From Nocardioides sp. (GTDB lineage: Bacteria; Actinomycetota; Actinomycetes; Propionibacteriales; Nocardioidaceae), in NCBI GenBank assembly GCA_002729525.1, contig PBYI01000049.1:1-64000 (forward strand): 64,000 nucleotides of DNA, in the 5' to 3' direction. Position 1 is the first letter of the stretch; each line of letters starts with the position of its first letter. Positions 10,109 through 18,430 of this stretch are shown here, one piece after another. The notes beneath the pieces were generated by a model, which was not told the origin of the DNA, did no database searches, and worked only from the letters and a program-made list of their open reading frames with translations. The position numbers and the translations under genes are program-made.

Positions 10109-11605
10109 TCAGGCTCCGGCGGCGGCCTTCGCGGCGCCCGAGGCGGCCGGCGTACCGGAGGCGCGCTCGAACCGCAGGACGCCGTCGTCGACCTTGCCCC
10201 GCCGGATGGTGCGGACGTCGACGAGGTAGTTCTGCTTGAGCATCCACGGGGCCCGGTCGCCCTGCTTGGGCAGGTGGTCGACGTCGCGCTGGATGTAGCC
10301 CGACGCGAGGTCCATGAACGGCCGCTCGCCGATGGACTCGTCGCGGTCGACCCGGACGACGTCGTACCCGTGCTCGTCCATGTAGGACAGCACCTTGGTG
10401 ACGTAATCGCCGACCAGGTCGGCCTTGAGCGTCCACGAGGCGTTGGTGTAGCCGATCGTGTAGGCGAAGTTGGGGACGCCGGTCAGCATCAGGCCCTTAT
10501 AGGCCATGGAGTCGCCGGCCACGAACGGCTCGCCGTCGACACTGAGGTCGACGCCGCCGAACAGCTTGAGCTTGAGCCCGGTCGCGGTCACCACGACGTC
10601 GGCCTCGAGCTCCTCACCGCTGCGCAGGCGGATGCCGGTCTCGGTGAAGGTCTCGATGTGGTCGGTGACGATCGAGGCGTTGCCCTCGCGCAGCACCTTG
10701 AACAGGTCGCCGTGCGGGACGACGCACAGGCGCTGGTCCCAGGGGTCGTACGGCGGCTTGAAGTGGTCGTCGTACTTCACGTGCTCGGGGAGGTGGCCCT
10801 CGCTGAGCTTGCGGAAGACCTTCTTCATCCGGGTCGGGAACTTCCGGCTGAGCTGGTAGGAGCCGACGAGCTGGAGCACGTTCTTCCAGCGCACGACGGG
10901 GTACTTGATCGCGTCCGGCACCGGGCCGAGCAGCTTGGCGAGCGGGTCGGTGGCCGGCTGCGGGATGATGTACGTCGGGGTGCGCTGCAGCATCGTGACG
11001 TGCCCGGCGGTCGGGGCCATCGAGGGCACGAGCGTGACCGCGGTGGCGCCGGAGCCGATGACGACGACCCTCTTGCCGGCGTAGTCGAGGTCCTCGGGCC
11101 AGAACTGCGGGTGCACCACCGTGCCGCCGAAGTCGTCGATGCCGGGGAAGTGCGCGTCGTGCGGCTCGTCGTAGTCGTAGTAGCCGGTCGCACCCCACAG
11201 GAACGACGCGGTCAGGGTGACGGTCTCGCCGTCGTGGTCGGCGGTGACGGTCCAGCGGCCGGTGGCGGAGTCGAACGCCGCCGCGACGACGCGGTGGTCG
11301 TAGCGGATCAGCTCGTCGACGCCGTTCTCCTCGGCGACGGTGCGCACGTAGTTGAGGATCAGCTCACCGTCGGCCAGCGCGGTGTCGCTGGGCCACGGGC
11401 GCCAGCGGTAGCCGAAGGTGAACATGTCCGAGTCGGACCGCACGCCGGGGTAGCGGAAGAGGTCCCACGTGCCGCCGGAGACCGACCGTCCCTCGAGGAT
11501 CGCGATGGACCGGCCGGGGTGGGCGGTCTTGACCTGGCAGGCCGCGCCGATGCCGCTGAGGCCGGCGCCGATGATCAGCACGTCGACGTGCTCTGGAGTC
11601 GCCAT
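10109..11605 (-). CDS. ethA: EthA-type Baeyer-Villiger flavin monooxygenase
   Basis: The 498-residue FAD/NADPH monooxygenase closely resembles M. tuberculosis EthA, which oxidises ketones and activates ethionamide. FAD motif GAGLSG is at residues 13-18. The Baeyer-Villiger fingerprint FxGxxxHxxxW is present as FGGTVVHPQFW, followed by the NADPH motif GSGATA. Stretches recalled from EthA include GGTWDLFRYPG, PWDQRLC and TIGYTNASWTLKADL. ATG 11605 is chosen because the hexamer TACGGT (rc of 11612-11617) ends 6 bases upstream with a TTGAAT -35 at 17-base spacing; a frame 17 codons longer is less likely. The natural substrate is unknown. Confidence 0.92.
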   Translation of the reverse strand: MATPEHVDVLIIGAGLSGIGAACQVKTAHPGRSIAILEGRSVSGGTWDLFRYPGVRSDSDMFTFGYRWRPWPSDTALADGELILNYVRTVAEENGVDELIRYDHRVVAAAFDSATGRWTVTADHDGETVTLTASFLWGATGYYDYDEPHDAHFPGIDDFGGTVVHPQFWPEDLDYAGKRVVVIGSGATAVTLVPSMAPTAGHVTMLQRTPTYIIPQPATDPLAKLLGPVPDAIKYPVVRWKNVLQLVGSYQLSRKFPTRMKKVFRKLSEGHLPEHVKYDDHFKPPYDPWDQRLCVVPHGDLFKVLREGNASIVTDHIETFTETGIRLRSGEELEADVVVTATGLKLKLFGGVDLSVDGEPFVAGDSMAYKGLMLTGVPNFAYTIGYTNASWTLKADLVGDYVTKVLSYMDEHGYDVVRVDRDESIGERPFMDLASGYIQRDVDHLPKQGDRAPWMLKQNYLVDVRTIRRGKVDDGVLRFERASGTPAASGAAKAAAGA

Positions 11606-11611
11606 GGACTG

Positions 11612-11646
11612 ACCGTAGGACGTTGTTGACGGATATTCAATAGTCA
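11612..11646 (-). promoter_or_regulatory. ethA promoter with an overlapping dyad
   Basis: On the minus strand TTGAAT (rc of 11635-11640), a 17-base spacer and TACGGT (rc of 11612-11617) precede the ATG by 6 bases. TGAC at 11627-11630 and GTCA at 11643-11646 form a dyad over the -35 box, a plausible repressor site such as EthR occupies in mycobacteria. No ethR-like gene is adjacent. Confidence 0.55.
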
Positions 11647-11704
11647 CCGCGGTCACCTTTTCGCCCGCGCGTGCAGCATTCCGCCCGCGCCAGCCGCCTG
11701 GCGC

Positions 11705-12877
11705 TCAGGCCTGGACGGCGACGCCCCGCTCGAGCAGCCCGTCGACGTCGGCGACGCCCCACGCGGCCAGGGCGGCGCGGGTGTGCTCGCCGGCCTCGGG
11801 GGGCGGTGACGACAGCGACGCCTCGGTGCGCGAGAAGCGCGGGGCGGGCGCCGGCTGCACCTGCCCCTCGTGCTCGACGAAGGTGCCGCGGGCGGCGAGG
11901 TGCGGGTGGGTGAACGCCTCGGTCATCGGCACGATGCCGGCGACGCACGCGTCGGTGCCCTCGAACACCTCGATCCACTCGGCCTGCGTGCGCGAGGCGA
12001 AGGTCTCGGTGAAGAGGGCCCGCATCTCGTCGTACCGGCCCATCTCGGCCTGGCCGGGGCAGGTGCCCTCGAGGCCGAGCAGCCGGACGAGCTCGGCGAA
12101 GAACTGCGGCTCGAGCGAGCCCACCGACATGTGCCGGCCGTCGGAGGTCTCGTAGACGTCGTAGAACGGCACGCCGCCGTCGAGCAGGTTGGCGGCGCGC
12201 TGCTCGCGGTAGCCGCCCCCGCCGAGGAAGGCGGTCGTCATCGCGTTGAGGTGGGCGGTGCCGTCGACGATCGCGGCGTCGACGACCTGGCCCTGGCCGG
12301 ACACCTTGGCCTCGAGGAGCGCGGCGAGGATGCCGATGACGAGGTACGTCGACCCGCCGCCGAAGTCGCCGACCAGGTTGGCCGGGAAGTGCGGGCGAGC
12401 CGGGTCCTGGCCGAGGCCGAAGAGGGTGCCGGTGATGGCGATGTAGTTCATGTCGTGACCGGCGGCGCTGGCGAGCGGGCCGTCCTGGCCCCAGCCGGTC
12501 ATCCGGCCGTAGACGAGAGCCGGGTTGGCGGCGTGGCAGGCGTCGGGGCCGAAGCCGAGCCGCTCGGCGACGCCGGGCCGCATGCCCTCGACGAGCACGT
12601 CGGCGGAGCGGACCAGGTCGAGGACGACCTCGCGCGCCTCGGGGTTCTTCAGGTCCAGCGCAACGCTGGGTCGCCCGCGGTTGAGCAGCATCTCCTTGCC
12701 GCCGGCCAGCGGCTGTCCGCCGGGGCGCTCGACGCGGATCACGTCGGCGCCGAGGTCGGCCAGGATCATGCACGCGTGCGGGCCCGGGCCGATGCCGGCG
12801 ATCTCGACCACCTTGACTCCCCGCAGGGGGCCGGTGCCCTGGCCCAGCTCGACCGTGACGCTCGTCTCGTCGCTCAT
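11705..12877 (-). CDS. Alpha-methylacyl-CoA racemase (CaiB/BaiF CoA-transferase family III fold)
   Basis: The 390-residue enzyme would interconvert (R)- and (S)-2-methylacyl-CoA so that branched fatty acids or sterol side chains can enter beta-oxidation. Catalytic residues of the M. tuberculosis racemase (H126, D156, E241) match H141 in AGHDMNY, D171 in LVGDFGGGS and E256 in SLEPQFF, all shifted by 15, which supports racemase over CoA transferase. ATG 12877 gives the usual start. CACGAT (rc of 12885-12890) ends 7 bases upstream, and the fadA-like dyad overlaps it, suggesting joint control with fadAB. Confidence 0.87.
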   Translation of the reverse strand: MSDETSVTVELGQGTGPLRGVKVVEIAGIGPGPHACMILADLGADVIRVERPGGQPLAGGKEMLLNRGRPSVALDLKNPEAREVVLDLVRSADVLVEGMRPGVAERLGFGPDACHAANPALVYGRMTGWGQDGPLASAAGHDMNYIAITGTLFGLGQDPARPHFPANLVGDFGGGSTYLVIGILAALLEAKVSGQGQVVDAAIVDGTAHLNAMTTAFLGGGGYREQRAANLLDGGVPFYDVYETSDGRHMSVGSLEPQFFAELVRLLGLEGTCPGQAEMGRYDEMRALFTETFASRTQAEWIEVFEGTDACVAGIVPMTEAFTHPHLAARGTFVEHEGQVQPAPAPRFSRTEASLSSPPPEAGEHTRAALAAWGVADVDGLLERGVAVQA

Positions 12878-12884
12878 GGGCGCG

Positions 12885-12906
12885 ATCGTGCCAGTAGAAC
12901 TGTCAC
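12885..12906 (-). promoter_or_regulatory. Racemase promoter -10 with fadA-like dyad
   Basis: Minus-strand GTGACAGTTCTACTGGCAC matches the 19-base fadA dyad at 14 positions, including all of GTGACAGT and the closing CAC. As at fadA, that CAC begins the -10 hexamer (CACGAT here, CACAAT there). The -35 region is poor, as expected for an activated promoter. Shared control is inference. Confidence 0.5.
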
Positions 12907-12930
12907 GGTCGCTAGGTGGTGTCCGCGGAT

Positions 12931-12948
12931 TCCCCGCTCCAGCGGGGA
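12931..12948. repeat. Small perfect hairpin between divergent genes
   Basis: TCCCCGC and GCGGGGA flank TCCA in the gap between the racemase and HIT genes. Function unknown; it could be a regulator site or chance structure in GC-rich DNA. Confidence 0.35.
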
Positions 12949-13023
12949 CTCCGGCACTCCTCGCCCGCGACACCAGCCGACAGGCGTCGGTTCCGGCCGA
13001 CCAGCACCTCGTAGGGTCGTCCC

Positions 13024-13437
13024 ATGGACTGCGTCTTCTGCGCGATCGTGGCCGGCGACATCCCCTCGACCCAGGTCGACGAGGACGAGCGCGTGCTGGC
13101 GTTCATGGACATCAACCCCGCCACCTACGGCCACACGCTGGTCATCCCGAAGGCGCACGCCGCCGACGTGCTCGAGATCCCGACCGACGACCTCACCGCG
13201 GCCGCCGCGATGGGCCAGCGGATCGCGAAGCGCGCGATGGCCAACCTCGGCGCCGACGGCGTCAACCTGCTCAATTCCTGCAAGGCCGAGGCCTGGCAGA
13301 CGGTCTTCCACTTCCACCTGCACGTCATCCCGCGCTACGCCTCCGGGCCGCACGCCGACGGGATGACGCTGCCGTGGACGCCGCAGGAGACCGACTTCGA
13401 CGCGATCGGCGCCGCCGCCGAGCAGCTCCGCGCGTGA
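13024..13437 (+). CDS. HIT-family (histidine triad) nucleotide hydrolase
   Basis: The 137-residue protein has the histidine triad HFHLH at residues 96-100 (H96, H98, H100) and the CVFC motif at 3-6, which with H45 can bind zinc. HIT proteins of this type hydrolyse nucleoside phosphoramidates and related AMP conjugates. TAGGGT at 13012-13017 ends 6 bases before ATG 13024, so the mRNA is probably leaderless. Its stop overlaps the start of the C-S lyase gene by four bases (GTGA), suggesting coupled translation. Confidence 0.93.
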   Translation: MDCVFCAIVAGDIPSTQVDEDERVLAFMDINPATYGHTLVIPKAHAADVLEIPTDDLTAAAAMGQRIAKRAMANLGADGVNLLNSCKAEAWQTVFHFHLHVIPRYASGPHADGMTLPWTPQETDFDAIGAAAEQLRA

Positions 13438-14582
13438 CGGGGCTCGTCCGCGACCTGACCGACGCCGAGGCCCGCGAGGCGCTCGTCTGCAAGTGGGGCG
13501 AGGTCGCGCCCGACGTGCTGCCCGCGTGGGTGGCCGAGATGGACGTCGCGGTCGCCGAACCGATCACCGAGGCGCTCCAGCGCGCGGTGGCCGCCGGACG
13601 CACCGGCTACCCGCGCTTCGGCGCCGGCCGCGAGCTCGGGACGGCGTACGCCGAGTGGGCCGGCCGGCAGTTCGGCCACGAGGTCGACCCCGACCAGGTG
13701 GTCGCGACCGTCGACGTGACCGCAGGCGCGCGGCTGGCGCTGGACGTGCTCGCGCCCGCCGGTCCGCTGGTCTTCCCGGTGCCCGGCTACACCCCGCAGC
13801 TCGACCTCGCCTCGATCTGCGGGCGGGAGCGGGTCGACCTGGTGCTCGACCCGGACGCCGAGCGCGCCGAGCTGGACCTCGACCAGCTCGAGCACCACTT
13901 CCGCGCCGGCGCCCGCACGCTGCTGCTCACCCAGCCGCACAACCCGTGGGGCCGGGCGTTCACCCGCGACGAGCTGGAGGCGGTGCGCGACCTGGTGCTG
14001 CGGTACGACGCGTTCGTCGTCTCCGACGAGATCCACGCGCCGCTGGTGCTCGACGGCCGCGAGCACGTGCCGTACCTGTCGGTCGAGGGTGCGGCGTCGC
14101 ACGCCGTCGCCGTGGTGGCCGCGTCCAAGGCGTTCAACGTCGCCGGGCTCAAGTGCGCGCAGGTGGTCACCGCCGACCGGGCGCTGCACGAGCGGCTGAT
14201 GGCGGCACCCTTCGCCCGCAACGACTCCTGGTCGGTGCTCGGGGTGGAGGCCTCGCTGGCGGCGTACACCCACGGCGACGCGTGGCTCGACGACCTGCGC
14301 TCGGTGCTGGCCGCCCGCCGGGACCTGCTGGTGTCGCTGCTCGCCGAGCACCTGCCGCTCGCCCGGGTGCGCCCGATCGAGGCGACGTACCTGGCCTGGG
14401 TCGACCTGCGGGCCTACGGGCACGCCGACCCCGCCGCCGTCGCGCTCGAGCGCGGGCGGGTGGCGCTGAACGCCGGGCACGACTACCACCCCGGGCTCGA
14501 GGGGCACGCGCGGATCAACTTCGCGACGAGTGAGGCTCGGCTGGGCGAGATCGTGCGGCGGGTGGCTCGGGCGCTGGGGTGA
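13434..14582 (+). CDS. PLP-dependent C-S lyase / aminotransferase (MalY/PatB type)
   Basis: The 382-residue fold-type I PLP enzyme probably acts as a cystathionine beta-lyase-like C-S lyase. PLP-binding features are N170 in TQPHNPWGR, D198 in VVSDEIHAPL and the Schiff-base lysine K232 in AASKAFNVAGLK. The SDEIHAPL segment favours the MalY/PatB branch over classical aspartate aminotransferases. GTG 13434 overlaps the HIT stop codon. Palindromes at 14597-14681 separate it from the convergent glycosyltransferase gene. Confidence 0.85.
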   Translation: MTGLVRDLTDAEAREALVCKWGEVAPDVLPAWVAEMDVAVAEPITEALQRAVAAGRTGYPRFGAGRELGTAYAEWAGRQFGHEVDPDQVVATVDVTAGARLALDVLAPAGPLVFPVPGYTPQLDLASICGRERVDLVLDPDAERAELDLDQLEHHFRAGARTLLLTQPHNPWGRAFTRDELEAVRDLVLRYDAFVVSDEIHAPLVLDGREHVPYLSVEGAASHAVAVVAASKAFNVAGLKCAQVVTADRALHERLMAAPFARNDSWSVLGVEASLAAYTHGDAWLDDLRSVLAARRDLLVSLLAEHLPLARVRPIEATYLAWVDLRAYGHADPAAVALERGRVALNAGHDYHPGLEGHARINFATSEARLGEIVRRVARALG

Positions 14583-14596
14583 GGTCTGCCGGTGCA

Positions 14597-14681
14597 AGTT
14601 TCACCGGCCGACCGGTGAAACTGCTCCTCGTCGTACGAAGTTTCGTACTACCAGCGTCAGGTTCACCGGCCGGCCGGTGAA
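14597..14681. terminator. Three-palindrome array between convergent genes
   Basis: Three hairpins follow one another. AGTTTCACCGG/CCGGTGAAACT with a 4-base loop is at 14597-14622. GTACGAA/TTCGTAC is at 14633-14648. The perfect 20-base palindrome TTCACCGGCCGGCCGGTGAA is at 14662-14681. The first and third share the TTCACCGG core with 6226-6251. The third contains the stop codon of the minus-strand glycosyltransferase. Termination in both directions is likely. Confidence 0.65.
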
Positions 14682-16231
14682 TCTGCGGGACCGAGTCCCA
14701 GCAGCCGCGAGGGCGCGAACCCGTCGTACGTCGCCCGGGTCCGCTCGGGTGCGAGCAGCTCGTCGAGCTCGGCGCGCCAGGTGTGGGCGTGCGCGGCGTC
14801 GGCGGAGCCGCCCGTCTCGCGTCGCAGCAGGTAGCCGTAGCCGTGGGTGCGGTAGACCGTGGCGCCGGCCGCCCGTACGTCGGCGAGCAGCGCGGCGTCG
14901 ACCGAGCGGGGCACCGGCCACCAGCCGCCGACCTCGCGGAGCAGGTCGCGCTCGACGAGCATCGTGCCGCCGGCGACGAACGACGCGTGGTGCTCGGAGG
15001 TGTGCCCGCGGCGGACGGTGAGGTCGGGGCCGGCGAGGTAGTGCCACTCCGGCGGCGTCCCGACGAGCGCGGCGCCGGAGCAGGCGCGGGCGCGCAGCAG
15101 GTCGGCGACGAACTCCGGCGCGTACCAGTCGTCGTCGTCCATCTTCAGGACCAGGTCGCCGGAGGCCGCGGACGAGGCGCGGTCGAGCACCGTCCCGAAG
15201 ACGGTCTGCTCCGACGACGGCACCACCTGCACGGTCACCGAAGGGCCGACGGCCGCGCGCACGCGGGCGGCCTCGACGTCGTACCCGTGCGGCGCCAGGA
15301 CCAGCTCCAGCCCGGGGGCACCGGCCGGCAGCACCTGCCGCGCCACCTGTGCCAGGGCGTGGTCGAGCAGCTCGGGCCGCCGGGTCGCGAGCACCACCGA
15401 CACCGTCGGCCACGGGACCGCCCCGCCCACCGCGACCTCGAACCCCACCCGCCGCAGCAGCACCGAGTGCTCCTCGCGCGCGACCTCGTCGTCCAACTCG
15501 CTCCCGCCGACAGGGGCGTCCAGCAGCCCGGCCCACGGCGCGGGCAGGTCGACACCGGGAGCAGCCACGACCGGCACGCCCGCCAGCGCCAGCCCGGCCA
15601 CCCGGTGCGCGACCTCGGGCGACCAGGTCGTCGCCCGCACGCCCCGTGCGTCCCGCAGACCGGCGACGACGGCCGGGGTCACGTCCGCGGGCACGGCGTC
15701 GGCCAGGTCGAGCACCGGCCCGTCGACCTCGGCGCGCCAGCCCGCCGGGTTGACCCGTCGTACGTCGTACGCCGCCGGGTCGGCGCGGGGCACGACCAGC
15801 CGGCCGGGTCGCCCGCCGGCGAGCGCACGTCCCACGGCAGCGACCACGCCGGTCGGCCCGGTCACGTCGACCGGCCGGGCGAACCGCAGCACCAGCCACC
15901 AGCCCGCCGGCACGCGCGTGGCGCGCTGGGCGACCAGCGGCGGCCACTCCGGCCGCGGCTCCGGCACCGGGGCGACGTCCGGCTCGGCGACCAGCACGCC
16001 GACGACCGTGGCGCGCACACTGCCGCCGCTGCCGCCCTCGCCGTCGTACACAGCAACGCCACCGGAGGCAGGCAGCACGACCGCCACCCGCGGGTAGGCG
16101 CCGGCGGCGAGCGAGCCGTCCGGCGGCAGCAGCACCGCCCCCGACTCGCGGCCGAGGAAGGTCGCGACGATCGGCGGCACGACGCCCGAGCCCCCGCCCG
16201 ACCCCACGGCCGGAGCCCCGCCCGAACCCAC
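14663..16231 (-). CDS. Family 2-like glycosyltransferase (paralogue A)
   Basis: About 522 residues. An N-terminal region of about 200 residues contains AVVAGLRDARGVR, and a GT-A glycosyltransferase domain follows (TVSVVLATRRPELLDHALAQVARQ, then the metal-binding KMDDDDWYAPEF). Its C-terminal part (FVAGGTMLVERDLLREVGGW, YRTHGYGYLLRRE) is clearly paralogous to the gene at 19990-21516, and both share the N-terminal region. GTG 16231 follows the upstream gene's stop by two bases; the start is not certain because the first 20 residues are Gly/Ser-rich. The last codons DSPAGR-stop come from the palindrome at 14662-14681. Sugar donor and acceptor are unknown. Confidence 0.78.
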   Translation of the reverse strand: MGSGGAPAVGSGGGSGVVPPIVATFLGRESGAVLLPPDGSLAAGAYPRVAVVLPASGGVAVYDGEGGSGGSVRATVVGVLVAEPDVAPVPEPRPEWPPLVAQRATRVPAGWWLVLRFARPVDVTGPTGVVAAVGRALAGGRPGRLVVPRADPAAYDVRRVNPAGWRAEVDGPVLDLADAVPADVTPAVVAGLRDARGVRATTWSPEVAHRVAGLALAGVPVVAAPGVDLPAPWAGLLDAPVGGSELDDEVAREEHSVLLRRVGFEVAVGGAVPWPTVSVVLATRRPELLDHALAQVARQVLPAGAPGLELVLAPHGYDVEAARVRAAVGPSVTVQVVPSSEQTVFGTVLDRASSAASGDLVLKMDDDDWYAPEFVADLLRARACSGAALVGTPPEWHYLAGPDLTVRRGHTSEHHASFVAGGTMLVERDLLREVGGWWPVPRSVDAALLADVRAAGATVYRTHGYGYLLRRETGGSADAAHAHTWRAELDELLAPERTRATYDGFAPSRLLGLGPADSPAGR

Positions 16232-16233
16232 GC

Positions 16234-17163
16234 TCAGTCCCGCGGGACGCGGCGGACCAGCGGCCGCTCGGCGCGCGGCAGCCAGGTGTTGACCACATGG
16301 TCGACGACGTGGACACCCTCGGGCGCCTCGATCCGCACCAGCCCCGGCACGGTGTCGCCGCGGCCCTCGACGAGCGCGGAGTAGACCTCCCACTCGCGGC
16401 GCTTGCGGGGCACCCGGCTGTTGGCGAAGTCGCCGCGCGAGGTCCAGTGCGCGAACTCGTCGGCGTCGAGCCACTTCAGCTCGACCACCAGACCCTCGGG
16501 CGCCACGATCCGCTCGGAGGTCGCCGGGAACTCGCGCACCTCCCACTCGAACGCCTTCACGAAGGTGAAGTCGGGCCCCATCGGGTAGACCCACGGCTCC
16601 AGGAACTTGAACCCCAGGTCGAGCCACGCCTCCCGCTCGCTCACCACCGACAGCGGGTGCCGCGGGATCGCGACGACCGATCCGGTGCCCTCGAGCTGCC
16701 AGGCCAGGTCGCGCAGCACGCCGACGCCCTCGGGCGTCAGCACCATGTCGCCGTCCCACTTCATCGAGTAGTCGGTGCCGACGTGGCTGAACGACCAGTT
16801 GTAGAAGTGCGTGAGGGAGTGCACCGAGTCCGGTGGCGTCTCCAGGTGCTCGGTGCCCGCCCGGCTGACGCTGAAGGGGTACGTCGTCCCGGTGAACCGG
16901 TCTGCGGCCCCGCACTCCTCCGCGACCCGGGCGGCCACCTCGGCCGTGCCGTCGGTCGAGCCGTTGTCGACGAGCACGACGTGCTGGACGGCCTCGAACA
17001 CCGGCGGCAGCACCCAGGGCAGGTTGCGGGCCTCGTCCTTGACTCGGAACACGCAGGTCAGGCCGGGCCGGGACGGCGTCTCGTCGCGGTGGTTCCACGG
17101 CCAGCGGACGTCGTACGTCGGGTCGCCCTCGCGGCAGGCGATGTCGGCCCCTCGGGTCGCCAC
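16234..17163 (-). CDS. Family 2 glycosyltransferase
   Basis: The 309-residue protein has GLTCVFRVKDEARNLPWVL and VVLVDNGSTDGTAEV, the nucleotide-sugar binding start of GT2 enzymes, and the metal-binding D-x-D in MKWDGDMVLTPEG. No membrane helix is seen, so it is probably cytosolic or peripheral. GTG 17163 starts 3 bases after the sulfotransferase stop, and its own stop is 2 bases before the next start, so the three genes form one transcript. Likely part of a cell-surface glycan pathway. Confidence 0.82.
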   Translation of the reverse strand: MATRGADIACREGDPTYDVRWPWNHRDETPSRPGLTCVFRVKDEARNLPWVLPPVFEAVQHVVLVDNGSTDGTAEVAARVAEECGAADRFTGTTYPFSVSRAGTEHLETPPDSVHSLTHFYNWSFSHVGTDYSMKWDGDMVLTPEGVGVLRDLAWQLEGTGSVVAIPRHPLSVVSEREAWLDLGFKFLEPWVYPMGPDFTFVKAFEWEVREFPATSERIVAPEGLVVELKWLDADEFAHWTSRGDFANSRVPRKRREWEVYSALVEGRGDTVPGLVRIEAPEGVHVVDHVVNTWLPRAERPLVRRVPRD

Positions 17164-17166
17164 GCG

Positions 17167-18267
17167 TCAGCCCTGCCCGGGCTGGGCCTGCTCGGGCCGC
17201 TCGCGTCCCAGCGCCTTGCGCAGCCCGCGGCGGGCGCCGGCCGGCACCATCGCGCGGACCGCGTGCGGCACCCGCTCGGCACCGCTCGTGCCCGGGGCAG
17301 CGGGGCCGGCCGCGGCGGGCGCCGAGGCGACGCCCTCGCGGTAGGACGCGACGGCGGTCGACTGCGCGATCGCCTCCGCCTCCTCGTAGGTCTCGGCGTA
17401 CGCCGCGCGGATCTTGTCGAGCTCGTCGTGCACGGCCGGGACGTCGCCGTCGGGCGTCGCGAGCAGGTCGAGCTGCTCCCAGGTCGCATCGGCGAGCTCG
17501 ACGAGCCGCTTCGGGACCTCGAGGTCGTCCCAGGTGAGCTGCACGCGGCGCAGGCTGGGGTCGATGAAGGAGTGCACCTTGCGGATGTCGTTGGCCTGCG
17601 CGGTGGTGACGGCGGCGAGGTCGAAGCGCTGACCGAAGCCGAAGACGGGCACGGTCCAGTCGTCGAGCAGGTCGGCGTACCGGACGAAGGCGCGGGCCGA
17701 GCCGCGGGTGGCGCGCTCGGTGTGCAGCATCATGTTGATCCAGGCCGCGGTGCGCTGCACCTCGCCGGCCTTGGCGGTGTAGTAGCGCTGCTTGGACCCG
17801 ACGACCTCGGCCGGCGGCCGGAGCATCGTGACGTACGACGGCACCGCGTCGCAGCGCAGCGCAGCCGAGCGCCACAGGCCCACGAACCACGCCAGCCGCG
17901 GGTCCTTCACGACCAGCTCGGGGGCGTCGCCGGCCTCGACGAACTGCTCCTCCAGCCACGTCGACAGGCGGGTGCGCAGCCGCTCGAGGTGCGCCAGCTT
18001 GCCGGCGTCGTACCAGGCGGTGGGGCGGGAGTCGGAGACCTGCACGTTGCAGCGGCCGAGCAGCTCGGTGTGCAGGTCGACCACCCACTGCGGCTCGCCG
18101 AAGCCCTTCGGGTTGGTCTCGTCGGCGACCACCTCGGGCTGCGGCACGTGCATGCCGAGCGCCTGGAGCGCGCCGGCGACCGTGCTGGTGCCGCTGCGCC
18201 CGGACCCGACGACGAAGACGACCCGCCGCTTCTGCGGCACCACTGACTCGACCGCACTCTCCGCCAC
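17167..18267 (-). CDS. Sulfotransferase-family P-loop protein
   Basis: The 366-residue protein carries the 5'-phosphosulfate loop GSGRSGTSTVAGAL (residues 21-34) near the start and LVVKDPRLAWFVGLW further in, as in PAPS-dependent sulfotransferases that modify carbohydrates. The C-terminal 60 residues are Ala/Arg-rich. GTG 18267 is chosen because TAGGCT (rc of 18276-18281) ends 8 bases upstream and the P-loop then sits at the usual position. It heads the three-gene minus-strand run. Some members of this fold in glycan clusters have no proven sulfating activity. Confidence 0.8.
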   Translation of the reverse strand: MAESAVESVVPQKRRVVFVVGSGRSGTSTVAGALQALGMHVPQPEVVADETNPKGFGEPQWVVDLHTELLGRCNVQVSDSRPTAWYDAGKLAHLERLRTRLSTWLEEQFVEAGDAPELVVKDPRLAWFVGLWRSAALRCDAVPSYVTMLRPPAEVVGSKQRYYTAKAGEVQRTAAWINMMLHTERATRGSARAFVRYADLLDDWTVPVFGFGQRFDLAAVTTAQANDIRKVHSFIDPSLRRVQLTWDDLEVPKRLVELADATWEQLDLLATPDGDVPAVHDELDKIRAAYAETYEEAEAIAQSTAVASYREGVASAPAAAGPAAPGTSGAERVPHAVRAMVPAGARRGLRKALGRERPEQAQPGQG

Positions 18268-18328
18268 GGTCGACCAGCCTAGGGCGTGGCCGCTGCCTCG
18301 CTTGCGCGTCCCCGACCCCGTGCGTGTT

Positions 18329-18410
18329 CGGAAAGGATGAACGAAGTCCGGATCGGCGATCCGCGACCTGGGCAGATGCAGCCGCAACCCGACTTCGTTC
18401 AGCCTTTCGG
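18329..18410 (-). terminator. Long inverted repeat after glycosyltransferase gene
   Basis: Arms of 20 bases (18329-18348 and 18391-18410, 18 of 20 complementary, core GAACGAAGTC) enclose 42 bases that include the smaller hairpin CGGATCGGCGATCCG. It lies between the stop at 18431 and the sulfotransferase start at 18267, where termination plus a new promoter would be expected. Confidence 0.5.
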
Positions 18411-18430
18411 AGAGCGCACGGCGGAGAGCG

